From Paguma larvata (taxonomy: Eukaryota > Chordata > Mammalia > Carnivora > Viverridae): a stretch of 64,000 bases of DNA. The notes under the pieces were generated by a model that made no database searches, was not told the origin of the DNA, and worked only from the letters and a program-made list of their open reading frames with translations. Of the stretch, positions 23,549-36,389 are shown piece by piece. Location of the stretch: the NCBI GenBank assembly GCA_030068075.1, contig CM057826.1, forward strand, positions 75,923,312 through 75,987,311, written 5' to 3'. The translations under genes and the position numbers were made by a program. Every line of letters begins with the position of its first letter. Position 1 is the stretch's first letter.

Positions 23549-26393
23549 TCTTTTTTTTTTTTTAGTGATGAATAATATTCATTGTCTGGATGAACCAGTT
23601 TACTTATCCATTCATGTACTTAAGGACATCTTGGCTGCTTACAAGTTTTGACAATTAAATTAGGTTGTAATTCAGTATATTAATTCGATAAAGCTTCTCT
23701 AAACATCCACATATAGGTTTTTGCATAGAGGTCAGTTTTCAATTCTTTGGGTAAACAAAAGGAGTGCTATTGCTGAACGATATGGTAACGGTATGTTTAG
23801 TGTTGTAAGAAATGTCTAAACTATATTCCAAAGAGGCTGTAGTATTCTGCATTCCCAACAGCAAGGTATGAGTTCCTGCTGAATCACATTCTCATCAGCA
23901 TTTGGTGTTCTCAATGCTCAGATTTTGGCCATAGTAATAAGTGTGTAGTGGTATCTTATCATTTTTTTAAATTTGCATTTCCCTGAAGACATGATATAGA
24001 GTTATCTTTTCATATACTTATTTTACATCTGTGTATATTCTCTGGTGAGGTTTTTGTAAAGGTCTTGGGACCACTTTTTAATTGCACAGTTTGTTTTCTT
24101 GTTGTTTAGTTTAAGAGTTGTGTATTTTGGAAAATAGCCCTTTATCATATTTGTCTTTTGCAAATATTTTCACCTAGTCTGTGGTTTGTCTTCTCATTCT
24201 CTTGATTTGTCTTTCACAGAGCAGAAGTTTTACATTTTTAATGAATTCCAGATAATCAATTATTTCATTCATGGATTGTACCTTCAGTGTTGTACCTGAA
24301 AACTCACCACTATATTCAAGATTATCTATGCTTTCTCCTATGTTATCTTTCAGAAAATTTATAGTTTTATGTTTTACATTTAGGTGCAGGAATTCATTTT
24401 GAGTCACCTTTTGTGAAGAATGTAAAGTCTAGGTATAGATTCATTTATTTTCATGAGGTTGTCAGGTTTTCCAGCACCATTTTTGAAAAGGCTATCTTTT
24501 CTCTATTGTAGTGCCTTTGTTTCTTTGTCAAAAATTAGTTGACTATAGTTATGTGAGTTTATTTCTGGACTCTCTATTCTATTCTATTGACCTATTTATC
24601 TATTATTTCACTATAATACACTGTCTTGATTACTGTAGCTTCATAGAAGTCCTGCCATTGGGTAGTGTCAGTTGTTATACTGCTTCTTTAATACTCAGTT
24701 GGCTTTCTGGGACTTTTGTCTCTTTATATAAACTTTAGAATCAGTTCATCCATGAAATAACTTTAAAAAATAATAGAATTGTACTTAATCTATAAAGCAG
24801 GTTGAGAAGAAATGACATCCTGTAATATTGTGTCCTTCCATTCATGAACTTGGGGCATCTATTTGTTTACTTCTATGTTATTTCTCATCAGATTTTTGTA
24901 CTTTTCCTCATATAGATCTTGTACATATTTTGTAAGATATATACCTAAGTACCTAGTTTTTGGAGGGCTGATGTAAATAGTATTGGGTTTAAAATGTCAA
25001 ATTCTACTTATTTATTGCTGGTATATAGTAAACCATTGACTTATACATTAATCTTATATTCTGAAACACAGCTATTATCATATATTAGTTCTAGGAGTTA
25101 TTTAGTTGATTCATTTGGATTTTCTACACAGGTGATAATGTCCTCTGCAAGCAAAGATAATTTTACTTCTTCCTTCCCAGTCTGAATAACTTTTATTTCC
25201 TTTTCTTGCCTTACTATATTAGCTGGATCTTGCAGTATGATGGTAAAAAGGATAGGTGATCTTATGGAGAATGTCTCATGTTTCTCATCATTAAGTATGA
25301 TGTCAGCTGTAGGGTTTTTTGTAGATTTATTTTTATCATGTTGAGAGTTCCAATTTATTCCTATTTTACTGATAATTTTTTAAAAATCATAAATAGGTGA
25401 TATATTTTTTCAAATGCTCTTTCTACATCTGATGATTTGATCATGTTGATCTTTCTTTTTTATCCTGTTGTCCTCATAGATTTTATTAATTTGTTTTTGA
25501 ATATTGTATAAGTCCTATATGCCTGGCTATACTTGTAATAAATTCTGCTTTGTTGTTGTGTGTAATTCTTTCCATACCTTGTTGGATTTGATTTCTAATA
25601 TTTTGCTGAGGATTTTTATATTTATGTTCATGAAATATGTTAGTCTAATACTTATAATGTCTTTGTCTGGTTTTGATATTAGGATAATAGAATGAGGAAA
25701 TACTCCCTCTGGTTCTATCTTTTAAAAGAGACCGTAGAAAATTGGTACAATTTCTTCCTTATATATTTGGTAGAATTTACCAGTGAGCCCATCTGGACCT
25801 GATGCTTTCTCTTTGGGAGAAATACTTTCTTTGGGAGTAATTGATTATTGATTCAATTCTTTAATAGATATAGAGATCTATAGCTATTTGTATATTGAGG
25901 TCCATTTCTTCCTGTGTCTTTCAAGAAACCAATCCATTTCACGAAGGTTATAAAATTTGTGGGATAGAGTTCCTCGTAGTATTTATTTATCATCCTTTTA
26001 ATGTCCATAAAATCTGCATTGATGTCCCCTTTTTTATTTCTGACATTAAAAATTTATGTCTATTTTTTTGCTAAACTGATTAGATGCTTATCAATTTTAT
26101 TGTTCTTTTCAAAGCACGACTTTTGTTTTTGTTGATTTTGTAGTGATTTCTTCTTTTCAGTTTTATTGACTTCTGCTCTAATTAATAGTATTTCTTTCCT
26201 TCGGTTTAGTTTGGATTTAATTTGCTCTTCTCTTTCTAGATTCCTTAAGACTATTGATTTTAGATCATTTCTAATATAATATGTAAGTTCAAAAGTATAA
26301 ATCTCCCTCTAATCACTGCTTTTGTTGAAAACACAAAATTTGATAAATTTTAATTTTCATGTAGCTAAAAATATTTTTAAAATTTCTTTTGAG

Positions 26394-26417
26394 TTTTTTT
26401 TTTTTTTTTTTTTTTTT
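26394..26417. repeat. 24-bp poly(T) run
   Basis: Uninterrupted T run inside the antisense L1. It may mark expansion of an A stretch or a lost retro-insertion. Confidence 0.9.
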
Positions 26418-26480
26418 GCCCCATATGTTACTTAGAGGTGTCTTGTTTATACTCCACATATTCTGGGACTAAGTATTTCT

Positions 26481-26844
26481 ATAAAAATAAAATGGATATT
26501 TTGGCATGTGTTCCTATGATGCTTGCACATATTATTTCTACTATTCTATTTTTACTAATAAAACAATGATTTCTAAGGGATTTATAGTTCTTATCTCATA
26601 CTACCCAATCTTTATCCTTAGAAGTCAGTTTCTCTTATTAACAAAAGATGAAGCATAAACACAGGCAGCCTACTCAACATGCATTATTCTGGAGGGTTAC
26701 TCAGAGGGCCTAAATCATCTTTATTTTTAGATAAGTGGACTTGTGGAACCAGCACTATGTAATACTCTAAGCTAGCGGTAACTATAAAATAATACTGATG
26801 GCATTTTAAACCTTAGAGAAGAAATTTCCTAGGATCTTTTAACT
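26481..26844. other. Gene-free, nothing recognised
   Basis: No repeat or coding signal that I can support. Confidence 0.45.
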
Positions 26845-26905
26845 CAACAGAATGTGGATTAGCCACAACAGCATTACCTTGAAGCAGGTTAAAAATGTAC
26901 GATGT

Positions 26906-27990
26906 TTAGAATGGCTAAAATTAACTACTCAGAAAACAACAGATATTGGTGAAGATGTGGAGAAAGAACACTTCTGCACTGTTGGTGGGAATGCAAACTG
27001 GTGCAGCTGCTCTGGAAAACAGTATGAAGTTTCCTCAAAAAATTAAAACAAGAACTACCTTACTATCCAGAAATTACACTACTAGATATTTACCCAACAG
27101 ATACAAAAATGCTGATTCAAAGGGTGCACATGCACTCCAATGTTTATAGGGGCACTATCAGCAATAGCCAAAGTATGGAAAGAGCTCAAATGTCCATCGA
27201 CCGATGAATAAAGAAGATGTGGTGAATATATATATATATTTGAATACTACTCAGTGGTCACAAAGAATGAGATCTTGCCATTTGCGACAATGTGGATGGT
27301 ACTAGAATGTATCATGCTAAGTGAAATAAGTCAGTCAGAAAAAGAAAAATATCATGATTTCACTCATAATTTGAATTTAAGAAACAAAACAGATGAACAT
27401 AGGGGAAGAGAAGGAAAAAATAAGATAAAAGCAGAGAAGAAGCCAAACATAAGAGATATTTTTGGGTTTTTTTTGAAGGTTTATTTATTTTGAGAGAGAA
27501 AGAGAGATAGAGTATGATTGGCAGAGGGGTAAGGAGAGAGGGAGACATAAAATCTGAAGCAGGCTCCAGGTTCTGAGCTATCATCACAGAGCCCAACACG
27601 GGGCCTAAACTCACAAATGGAGAGATCATGTCCTGAGATGAAGTCGGACACTTAACTGACTGAGCCATGCAGGCACCCCCATAAGAGACTCTTAAATACA
27701 GAAAACAAACTGAGGGTTGGTGGGGTGTTGGGTTGAGGGATGGGATAAATGGATGATGAGCTTTAAGGAGGGCATTTCTTGGAATGACCATTAGGAGTTA
27801 CATGTATGTGATGAATCACTAAATTGTATTCCTGAAACCATTATTACACTGTATATTAACTTATTAACTAACTTGGACTGAAATGAAATAAAATTAAAAA
27901 ATGAAATAAAATAAAATAAAATAAAATAAAGGAAAAGAAAAGAAAAGGAAAAGAAAATCAGAAAGGAAAGACAAGAAAAGAAAAGAAAAG
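26906..27990 (+). mobile_element. 5'-truncated carnivore L1 3' end
   Basis: Begins at 'tagaatggctaaaattaact' and runs through the ORF2 C-terminal region ('gttggtgggaatgcaaactg', 'aagtgaaataagtcagtcag'), a SINE-interrupted 3'UTR and an (AAAAT)n/(AAAAG)n tail. An imperfect 14-bp duplication flanks it: aaatgtacgatgtt (26892-26905) and aaatgcacaatgtt (27991-28004). Confidence 0.88.
27457..27680 (-). mobile_element. CAN-SINE nested in L1 3'UTR
   Basis: Complement of a full SINE ending at 'gccatgcaggcaccccc'. The 8-bp L1 sequence ataagaga is duplicated at 27449-27456 and 27681-27688, and L1 3'UTR text continues uninterrupted across the site. Confidence 0.95.
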
Positions 27991-28100
27991 AAATGCACAA
28001 TGTTGGCCCTATCTTGGGTATTCTGAGTCAGCCCACATTTTAGTAAGACCTCCAGGTAATTTATGTGCAATTTAGAGTTTGAGAAGCACTTCTCTAAGGT

Positions 28101-29955
28101 TAACAACTACAACTGAAATAGACCAAACAAACTTGTATCTGAAATCAGCTGAGGTATATAGTGTTTGAGATTTATAAGGGTGAAGACTAATTAGCACTCA
28201 TCCAGAGCGGTTCTTCCCTTGGCAAGACACACTGTTTCTTGATCTGAGCATCAGGCACTGTTTTTACAAGAAAAATGAGTAATTTTACATATTTACAAGG
28301 AATAAAATTATTTTTCAAATCTTACAAAAATACTAAATGTTAATTAGATCAAAGAATTTCACTTTTAGCTCTTGATAATACTATTAACACAGTAAAATAT
28401 ATTTTTCATTACCACACAAGGTGGATATTTAAATTTAAATTTAAGTTTAATTAAATTTCTATTTAAAAATGTCTTAATGGTAAGGCGTATTTGTCACTCA
28501 TTTACTAAATATTCTTGCAAAAGATCTGTTTCTATATATTAACTGCTGAACGTTTTTACATTTAAAACATATAATTATATAGTAATTACCAATTATATAT
28601 ATATAAGTATATATAAAACTCTAAAAATTTTAACATACTGTTCATTTCCCACTTGCAGCCCATGATACTCAAACACAGTTCCACTAGAAACTAAACACAC
28701 TCTTTAGGCAGATTTTAATGTGTAGTAACATAAAGAGTTCTAAAACACAAATGCTCTATGATATGAGTAACATGCATTATTTCAAAAAAATCCTGGAAAT
28801 TCTTTTGTTTTTGAAGACATTAGAGGTAGTTTCTTGAATGGAATATTTTGCTGGTGTTTCATTGTCACTCATTCAAAAGGACTGAAGTAAAGAAATGCTT
28901 TGAATTAAAGAAAAAGTGATGCAACTAAACAACATGGCATAAGATTTGTGTGTACACATTAAAGATGATGGTAATAGACAGCATGTGATTATTATACAAG
29001 ATAAAGAGGAGGGTGGAGTTAGTTAAGAATTCTTCCTGATGTTATTAAGTCGCTTGGCTCCCAATCCTGCCATATTCCTTGAGGGTCTTACTTATATTTA
29101 ACATGAACTTAACAACTGACCTTATATAATTCAGTAGTGGGTTTGTGACAGCACATCACAAACTTGTTAACGAACTTGTTGGAGCATCTCAAAAGAAATA
29201 CGCTGTTAAGAAGAACTATATCCAGATAGGCAAATGACATGGAAGTGTCATATGCTCAATACACATAATTTAACTAAGGCACTGAACATTTCAAAGCCAT
29301 CTTTCCGCATTCAAGAGAAGCCTCAGAGTCCTTACACAGGCACATTCTGGGCTGTTTATCCTTTAGGAAGTGCTGACTCCAAGGCTCTCACTTAGAGAAT
29401 TTTGTTTTCACATAATCACTTCTGGCTCTTGTGTCCTTAGATACCATGCCATGATCCAGCTGCACACAATGCTATCCATTCCAGCTGATTGGCTTTTGCC
29501 AACCTTTGTCACAACCTTGAATGGTTGATTTTAACCAAGAATAGGCTCACTCCATCGAATGCTATTAGATCTCAGCTTCATAGAGTTATTATTCTCAGCC
29601 TTGGGAAAGACAACTTTTGGCTAATGCAGCTTAAAATCTGGAAACCTGTATTAATGATTCCTTTTCTGTAAATGTAACCTGGTTTTCTACAGTAACCGTG
29701 AAAATATTACTAGCAAAATTAGTAATATTACTAATATTTCTAGTACTATTACTAGTAAAATAATAAAGATATTTTTCATTTATGTTACACTTAGAATTTA
29801 CAGAGGACTTTACAAATATGCGATATTAATCAAGGATGAAAGGCTAATTAAGTATCCTCACAGTTTATCTTATTCTATGCCTTTTATCCTTCCTAATATT
29901 TTTCCAGTTTCTGTTATTAACTACTTATCTATTGTTTAATTAAAGAAATGTTTTG
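28101..29955. other. Gene-free, nothing recognised
   Basis: Very AT-rich with TA patches at 28560-28615 and a perfect palindrome at 29718-29735. No repeat family or exon recognised. Confidence 0.5.
29718..29735. repeat. 18-bp perfect palindrome
   Basis: attagtaatattactaat is its own reverse complement. It lies in a cluster of 'actagtaa/ttactagt'-type repeats spanning 29706-29758. Confidence 0.9.
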
Positions 29956-29956
29956 C

Positions 29957-30199
29957 GGGGCACCTGGGTGGCACAGTTGGTTGAGCCTCCGAATTCGGCT
30001 CAGGTCATGATCTCGCGATCTGTGAGTTCGAGCCCGGCTTCGGGCTCTGTGCTGACAGCTCAGAGCCTGGGGCCTGCTTCAGATTCTGCGTCTCCCTCTC
30101 TCTCTGCCCTTTTCCTGCTCACGCTCTGTCTCTATGTCTCAAAAATAAATAAACATCAGAAAAAAAATTTAAAAAAAAGGTGGTGTTCATTAAAAAAAA
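29957..30199 (+). mobile_element. CAN-SINE (felid type), well preserved
   Basis: GGGGCACCTGGGTGGCACAG head, intact B-box region GAGTTCGAGCCC, CT-rich body and AAATAAATAAACATC tail with A runs. A perfect 15-bp duplication, aaagaaatgttttgc, lies at 29942-29956 and 30200-30214. Confidence 0.97.
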
Positions 30200-30404
30200 A
30201 AAGAAATGTTTTGCTCAAGTTCTAGTTTGGGGCAAGTCTTCTGCAGTAAATGTTGAGAAATATAGCAAACCAGTGTTAATTTTAAGAGATGCAAGTTGCT
30301 GCAAGGTAAAGAGTTCAAATGATAAAAGTTAAATAACTAAAATGGTGCATATTATAAAGCTCTATAATTTTCATCATAAACTTTTTAGATGCATGTACAT
30401 AATA

Positions 30405-30775
30405 CGTGCAACAACGTGGATGGAACTGGAGGGTATTATACTAAGTGAAATAAGTCAGTCAGAGAAGGACAGATATATGATTTCACTCATATGAGGAATT
30501 TGAGAAACTTAACAGATGACCATAGGAGAAGGGGAGAAAAAATAAGAAACAGAGAGGGAGGCAAATTAGAAGAGACTTTTAAATACAGAGAACAAATTGA
30601 GGGTTGATGGAGGCAAGGGGTTGTGGGATAAGAAATATGGGTGATGGGCACTGAGGAGGCCACTTGTTGGGATGAGGACTAGGAGCTGTATGTAAGTGAT
30701 GAATCATGGGAATCTACTCATGAAGCCACAACTACACTGTATGTTGGCTAACCTGACAAAAAAATTCACATAAAA
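30405..30775 (+). mobile_element. Short 5'-truncated L1 3' end
   Basis: Starts within the ORF2 C-terminus ('gcaacaacgtggatggaact', 'agtgaaataagtcagtcaga') and continues through the 3'UTR ('gggttgatggaggcaagggg', 'ggatgaggactaggagctgt') to a short A run near 30760. The target duplication is not clear. Confidence 0.88.
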
Positions 30776-30789
30776 CAATATTTTTATAT

Positions 30790-30879
30790 GTTCATAAATA
30801 TAACATAAATATATTTTCTATATTGCTATATAAAATATAGAGGATATATAGAAAATATTTCTATATAGAAATATATAAA

Positions 30880-30912
<33 letters not shown>

Positions 30913-30925
30913 AAATATAGACTAA
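30790..30925. repeat. AT-rich inverted-repeat tract
   Basis: Interleaved 'tatatagaaa/tttctatata' motifs form local inverted repeats, followed by a TA dinucleotide run (about 30880-30912). Confidence 0.8.
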
Positions 30926-31194
30926 ATAGATTTATTGAATGTTTATGTATAAGCACCCATGTTATGTAGAACAAGGACATAAAAATGAGTACAAACGAGA
31001 TTGCAGGAAGACTTGCCCCAAACTAGAACTGGAACACTTCCTCTTGAGGGATATACATGATACTATGGTTACTGATGTGAGACCTCTAGACTCAGGAACT
31101 TTTCTTTTTCTTTTCTTAAAAGATCTAATGGTTATAGGAAATAAAGCTTTATGGGTATCATATATTTACCTGTAGTAAGTCTTCATAGGCTACT

Positions 31195-31400
31195 TCTATA
31201 GGAATATTATGTGCCAGGAACCATTCTAAGTGTTCTACATATAAAAACACAGTAAATCCCCACAGTGAGATTATGTGAGTACCACTGTTTTCCCTTTATC
31301 ACAGATGAAGACGAGAGGCAGAGAAAGGATAAGTAAATTTCCATGGTTACATGGCTAGTAAGTTACAGAGCCAGGTTAGAAAACCAGTCTTTGTACACTT
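31195..31400 (-). repeat. MIR SINE remnant
   Basis: Antisense MIR landmarks: 'ttatgtgccaggaaccattc', 'ttatcacagatgaagacgag', 'ggctagtaagttacagagcc'. Confidence 0.85.
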
Positions 31401-33395
31401 TGTAAGGGTACATACCATCTCTTGAGTTTATTATAATGCCCCTGACACTACTAAATCTCCAAATGATTTTTTTTTCACTCGGAAATGAGAATTTACCGAT
31501 TAAGCAAATGGTAGCCACAGACACAACTGCCCCTCCCAGAAAAGCCCGAAGTTACCATCCAAATGATTCCTATCTGGGGGTAACATAATGGTAACTGAGC
31601 TGCTACTTATTGTGAGTAAATTCTCTATAGAGATTTTTTTCCAAATTCCAAAGTTCATGAAGTGAACAGAAATAACAGAAGAGTTTCTTAGAGGTTAAGA
31701 AAAAAAAATAAAGGTTGGAAAAACAGGCTAACGTGAAGCTGACTGGCCTACTTATTTTGGAGAAACTATTATATCATTTGACTACTGATATTTATTTTGG
31801 ATATAAAGACTATGTATGTCAGGGGGAGGGGGAATGGAGACTGTGGTTCTTTTCACCTAAAGAAAAGAGACAGAATGGAGATGTCATTTCGGAGACCCAT
31901 TGCAAATCAATCGCCCTACAAATAATTCCTCCAACCACCCAATTTCCAAGTGCTTGTAGATTCTGTAGTATAGCACTGGGATATGGAAATTGCAGGCTTA
32001 TTCTAAGGACAAATGTGACAAGGGATAAAAATGCTACTAGTTGATATGGAAAGTGGAAAATAGATTCTTAGCTCATTTTCTCAAGCTGTTCCTTAGATTG
32101 TTCCCCAGAGAACATTTAATTCAACCTCAGAGACCCAGAAGCTATCTTATGTTGTTTGAAAACTTACTTTCACAAGTAAAGTAATCAGTTTTGACCTTAA
32201 AACACTAAGCTACTAGGTCTAAATTATGAGAAAAGCTGACTTCACTTAAGTCTGTTATTTTCTTTGAAATATTTTGTTTGGTAATTTAGCATTCAACTTC
32301 TTCGACCTTCCTCTCATGCAGAATCATCCAAGGATAATTTTATTAGCTGTTCCTCATCTCATACCCATAAAACTCCTGCATACTTCACTCGCCTTCTGTT
32401 GCCCCTCTTCAAATTTGAACAATGGTCTTTCCTTATATAGACTCATTTCCACATGGAGTTTCATTCCAACCTCCTGGAATGAGAAAATACCCTTAACTGA
32501 TGGATGTGTTCAGACTTTTTATACTGCCAAACATTATCCAGATGGTGTCAATGATAACAGTTTCATAAACTATAACTTTTAACAACCTCCAGTTTGAAAT
32601 ATGTAAGCATTGCATTCAAGCATGAACATATTACAAAAGATTCTAGCTTAACAGATATTTCATTATATTTAAAACTGATACACTCACATATGAAGCAAAT
32701 GTATTTTCTTGGGAAAATTCAAGAGCGTATACAAAAGAGAAGATTATTTTTTAAAAATCATCTATACGAAAAATTTTGTGTCTTATTTATTTAAACATAA
32801 AGAAAGGAGGAAGGAGGGAGAAAGGGATGGAAGAAGAAGAAAGATTATCTGTGCTCTCCAAAAATTATTTGTAATGACTAGCCTACAATTAGATGTATGT
32901 CTCATTAATAGTATGTTTCCACCATATGAAATATATGCTACAAAGTGGTTGAAATCAAGTACAGAATAGCAAAGGTAGTTAATTTGCTTATGGATATTTG
33001 ATTATATATTTAATTAATTATACTTTTGCTTCTTCCGGCATAAGTTATCATGAAGAAAATTTTTTATCTTTTCTGCTTCATCTGAACTTACTGTAGGTAA
33101 ATAGTAGTAAATGTAGGTATCATAAATATTCCATTCCCAAGGGAAGATAAGAAAAAACTCACTCCTCCGACATACAAACACACACCATCAAAATACCATA
33201 ATCATAATTCAAGTTATTTGGAGAAATTTGGTTCATGGCATGATAGAACTATAGCTGACTCTCTACACACTGCCATATCTTTATTTCTAATGAACATTTT
33301 TTCCCTTAAATCCTTCAATGTATTCAGGTAGCTGCAAAGCATCTGGGGAAATGGATGCAATAAACAACATGACTTGGTTTGAAAGATTCTTACTT
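31401..33395. other. Gene-free, nothing recognised
   Basis: Two plus-strand open stretches (31715-32044, 109 codons; 32274-32582, 102 codons) both start at TTG and show no recognised domain. No repeat family recognised. Confidence 0.45.
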
Positions 33396-33409
33396 AAGAT
33401 CTAAATTCT

Positions 33410-35565
33410 CATCATAAAAGTCATTTATGAAAAGCCCACAGATGATATTTCAATGGGGAAAAACTGAGAGCCTTCCCCCTGAAATCAGGAACACGACAGG
33501 GATGTCCACTCTCACCACTGCTATTTAACATAGTTTTGAAGGTCCTAGCATCAGCAATCAGACAAGAAAGCAAAATAAAACGCATCAGGATAGGCAAGGA
33601 TGAAGTAAAACTTTCACTTTTTGCAGAAGACATGATACTTTACATGGAAAACCCAACAGAAATCACCGAAAGCCTACTAGAACTGATCCATGAATTTGGC
33701 AAAGTTGCAGGATACAAAATCAACGTACAGAAATCGGTTGCATTCCTTTACACCAACAGCAAAGAAATAGAAAGAGAAATAAAGAAGCGAATCCCATTCA
33801 CAATTGCACCAAAAACCATCAAACACCTAGGAATAAACCTAACCAAAGATGTAAAAGACCTTTACGTGGAAAACTATAAAAAAACTTATGAAGGAAATTG
33901 AGGAAGACACAAGAAAGTGGAAAAATGTCCCATGGTCATAGATCAGAAGAATAAATATTGTTAAAATGGCAATACTACCCAAAGCAATCTACACATTCAA
34001 TGCAATCCCAATCAAAATTTCACCAGCATTCTTCTCAAAGCTAGAGCAAACAATCCTAAAATTTGTATGGAACCACAAAAGACCCCGAATAGCCAAAGTT
34101 ATTCTGAAGAATAAAACCAAAGCGGGAGGCATCACAATCCCAGATTTTAACCTCTACTACAAAGCGGTAGTCATCAAGACAGCATGGTATTGGCACAAGA
34201 ACAGACACATAGACCAATGGAATAGAATAGAGAACCCAGAGATGGACCCACAAGCATATGGCCATCTAATCTTTGACAAAGCAGGAAAGAGTATCCAATG
34301 GAAAAAAGACAGCCTCTTTAACAAATGGCGCTGGGAGAACTGGACAGCAACATGCAGAAGAATGAAACTAGACCACTTCCTTATACCATTCACAAAAATA
34401 AACTCTAAATGGATGAAGGATCTGAATGTGAGACAGAAAACCATCAAAATCCTAGAGAAGAAAGCAGGAAAAAACCTCTTTGACCTAAGATACACCAATT
34501 TCTTACTCGACACGTCTCCAAAGGCGAGGGAATTTAAAGCTAAAATGAACTCTTGGGACCTCATCAAGATAAAAAGCTTCTGCACGGCAAAGGAAACAAC
34601 CAACAAAACTAATAGACAACCGACGGAATGGGTAAAGATAATTGCAAATGACATATCGGATAAAGGACTAGTATCTAAAATCTATAAAGAACTTACCAAA
34701 CTCTACACCCAAAAAACAAATAATCCAGTGAAGAAGTGGGCGGAAGATATGAATAGACACTTCTCCAAAGAGGACATTCAGATGGCCAACAGACACATGA
34801 AACGATGCTCAATGTCACTCATCATCAGGGAAATACAAATCAACACCACACTGCGATACCACCTCACACCGATTCGAGTGGCTAAAATGAAGAAATCAGG
34901 AAACTATAGATGCTAGCGGGGATGTGGAGAAGTAGGCACCCTCCTACACTGTTGGTGGGAATGCAAACTGGTGCAGCCACTCTGGAAAACGGTGTGGCGT
35001 TTCCTTAAAACAATGAAAATAGAGCTACCCTATGACCCAGCAGTAGCACTGCTAGGAATCTACCCAAGAGACATAGGAATGCTGATGCATAGGGCCACGT
35101 GTACACCAATGTTCATAGCAGCACTTTCGACAACAGCCAAATCATGGAAAGAGACCAAGTGCCCATCAACTGATGAATGGATAAAGAAGATGTGGCACAT
35201 ATATACAATGGACTACTACATGGCAATGAGAAATAATGAAATCTGGCCATGTGTAGCAACATGGATGGAACTGGAGGGTATTATGTTAAGTGAAATAAGT
35301 CAGTCAGAAAAAGACAGATACCATATGTTTCCATGCATAGGCGGACTTTGTAAGACTAAGCAAAAACCAGGAGGAGGGGAAGAGGGGAAAGGAAAAAAAA
35401 GACACGGAGAGGGAGGGAGATAAAACATAAGAGACTCTCAAAGACTAAGAATAAACTGAGGGTGAGGGGAATGAGGGAGAGGGGAGAGGGGGTGACGGGC
35501 ATTAAAGAGGGCACGTATTGGGATGAACACTGGGTGTTATATGAAACCAATTTAAAAAAAAAACA
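33410..35565 (+). mobile_element. 5'-truncated carnivore L1 with clean target duplication
   Basis: A 2.16-kb L1 starting inside the ORF2 RT domain and running through the C-terminal region, the GA/G-rich 3'UTR ('gggtgttatatgaaaccaat') and an A tail. A perfect 14-bp duplication, aagatctaaattct, lies at 33396-33409 and 35566-35579. It is the best preserved long L1 in the window. Confidence 0.97.
33418..35423 (+). pseudogene. L1 ORF2 3' half, disabled
   Basis: ORF2 normally supplies the endonuclease and reverse transcriptase that copy L1 RNA at a nicked target. Here only the RT C-terminal part and the C-terminal domain remain. Block 1 (to 33901) reads in one frame and includes the RT active-site motif as [11 protein letters not shown]. 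The first aspartate of the usual FADD, kept in the copy at 18066-18389, is replaced by glutamate. A 7-A run after the codons for ENY then shifts the frame by +1. Block 2 (33966-34916, 316 codons) covers the thumb and linker and ends at a TAG (34914-34916) where related sequence has tryptophan. The same frame stays open after it to 35423. An upstream TGA near 33440 also breaks the frame. No product is expected. Confidence 0.93.
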
Positions 35566-35579
35566 AAGATCTAAATTCT

Positions 35580-36385
35580 ATGACAGTATAGATTGATCTC
35601 TATAGTATGAGGCTAGGAACACATGATAAAAGTTTTTTAATTATATTTATAAGATAGACACATACATTCATTTATAATGTTCAAATTGGTGATTAATGGG
35701 TATGAAATGCTTCAAATGAAGTTTCTTAACACCCTATGAAGATATATTAAATTAAATAATATGAATTTAAATCACATATTATGAAAATAAATATTGCTTT
35801 AATTTTTATTGAAAGCATACAAGAACTTTAAGTGGACACTCATACAATGAGACTCTTGGGATAGCATTAGGGAACTGAAGGGTACTTTACTTTTGGCAAA
35901 CATTTTCCATGCCAGCTGCAGAATACCTCTTTCCCCCCAGATTTTCCTGATGCATTTGATAAAAAGACCTCAAAATCCTAGTCCCAGTAGCTTCCCTCTT
36001 TTCCACAACCCAGTATGACACTCATTTGGTTATTTGGCCTGGACATCATTGAATTCTAAACTACGAGAATGTAGTGAGTGGTGCTTAGATGGCGAGTTTT
36101 ATAATATGGAAACACTTAGAAGAGTAATCAGCTATGTGATACAAGAGTTACATCATACCAATATACAATATACAAAACCCTCTCATTTGAAAGAGTTTAG
36201 GGATATGAATTAAAAGTCAGGCTTCTAATACTAATCATTTTATTGTGTATAAGAGCAGGAAAAATGAAACCTAGAAATAAACCTTGTACCGTGGGAATAC
36301 CAATATATTTCTAAGGGAAGTACTAGACAAAAAGAAAGAGTGAGATATTTTTTCTCTATTCTCACATAAATATTTAAAGGCCTAG
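35580..36385. other. Gene-free, nothing recognised
   Basis: AT-rich with a slightly more GC-rich patch at 35880-36060. No identifiable repeat or exon. Confidence 0.45.
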
Positions 36386-36389
36386 TGGG

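Larger units (their letters stand above)
22845..26480 (-). mobile_element. Long old L1 (3'UTR and most of ORF2)
   Basis: Continuous antisense L1. 3'UTR landmarks: 'cacatgcatagtcgc', 'aactgatgaacctacattga', 'catatagttggaatcataca'. ORF2 C-terminus: 'catttggtgttctcaatgct', 'tctgtggtttgtcttctcat'. RT region: 'cctcatatagatcttgtaca', 'gtcctctgcaagcaaagata'. The best residual reading frame is the 77 codons at 24174-24407 on the minus strand. Many stops elsewhere. A SINE interrupts it at about 23345-23548. Confidence 0.9.
26845..28100 (+). repeat. MER5A-like hAT relic, split by L1
   Basis: Left part 26845-26905 contains 'cattaccttgaagcaggtta' followed by an A run and 'tgtacgatg'. The right part 27991-28100 contains 'tgttggccctatcttgggta', 'ttctgagtcagcccacattt' and 'gagtttgagaagcacttctc'. 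Joined, the motif order is that of a MER5-type nonautonomous hAT element. The split point coincides with the L1 target duplication. Confidence 0.65.

Noticed and set aside
31715..32582. Two frames of about 100 codons, 109 and 102 residues
   Set aside because: Both start at TTG, neither shows a domain or splice context, and they are in AT-rich DNA where such lengths occur by chance.
33966..34916. 316-codon frame as a gene
   Set aside because: It is an L1 ORF2 segment within a 5'-truncated element with a target duplication. It is preceded by a frameshift and ended by a nonsense codon.
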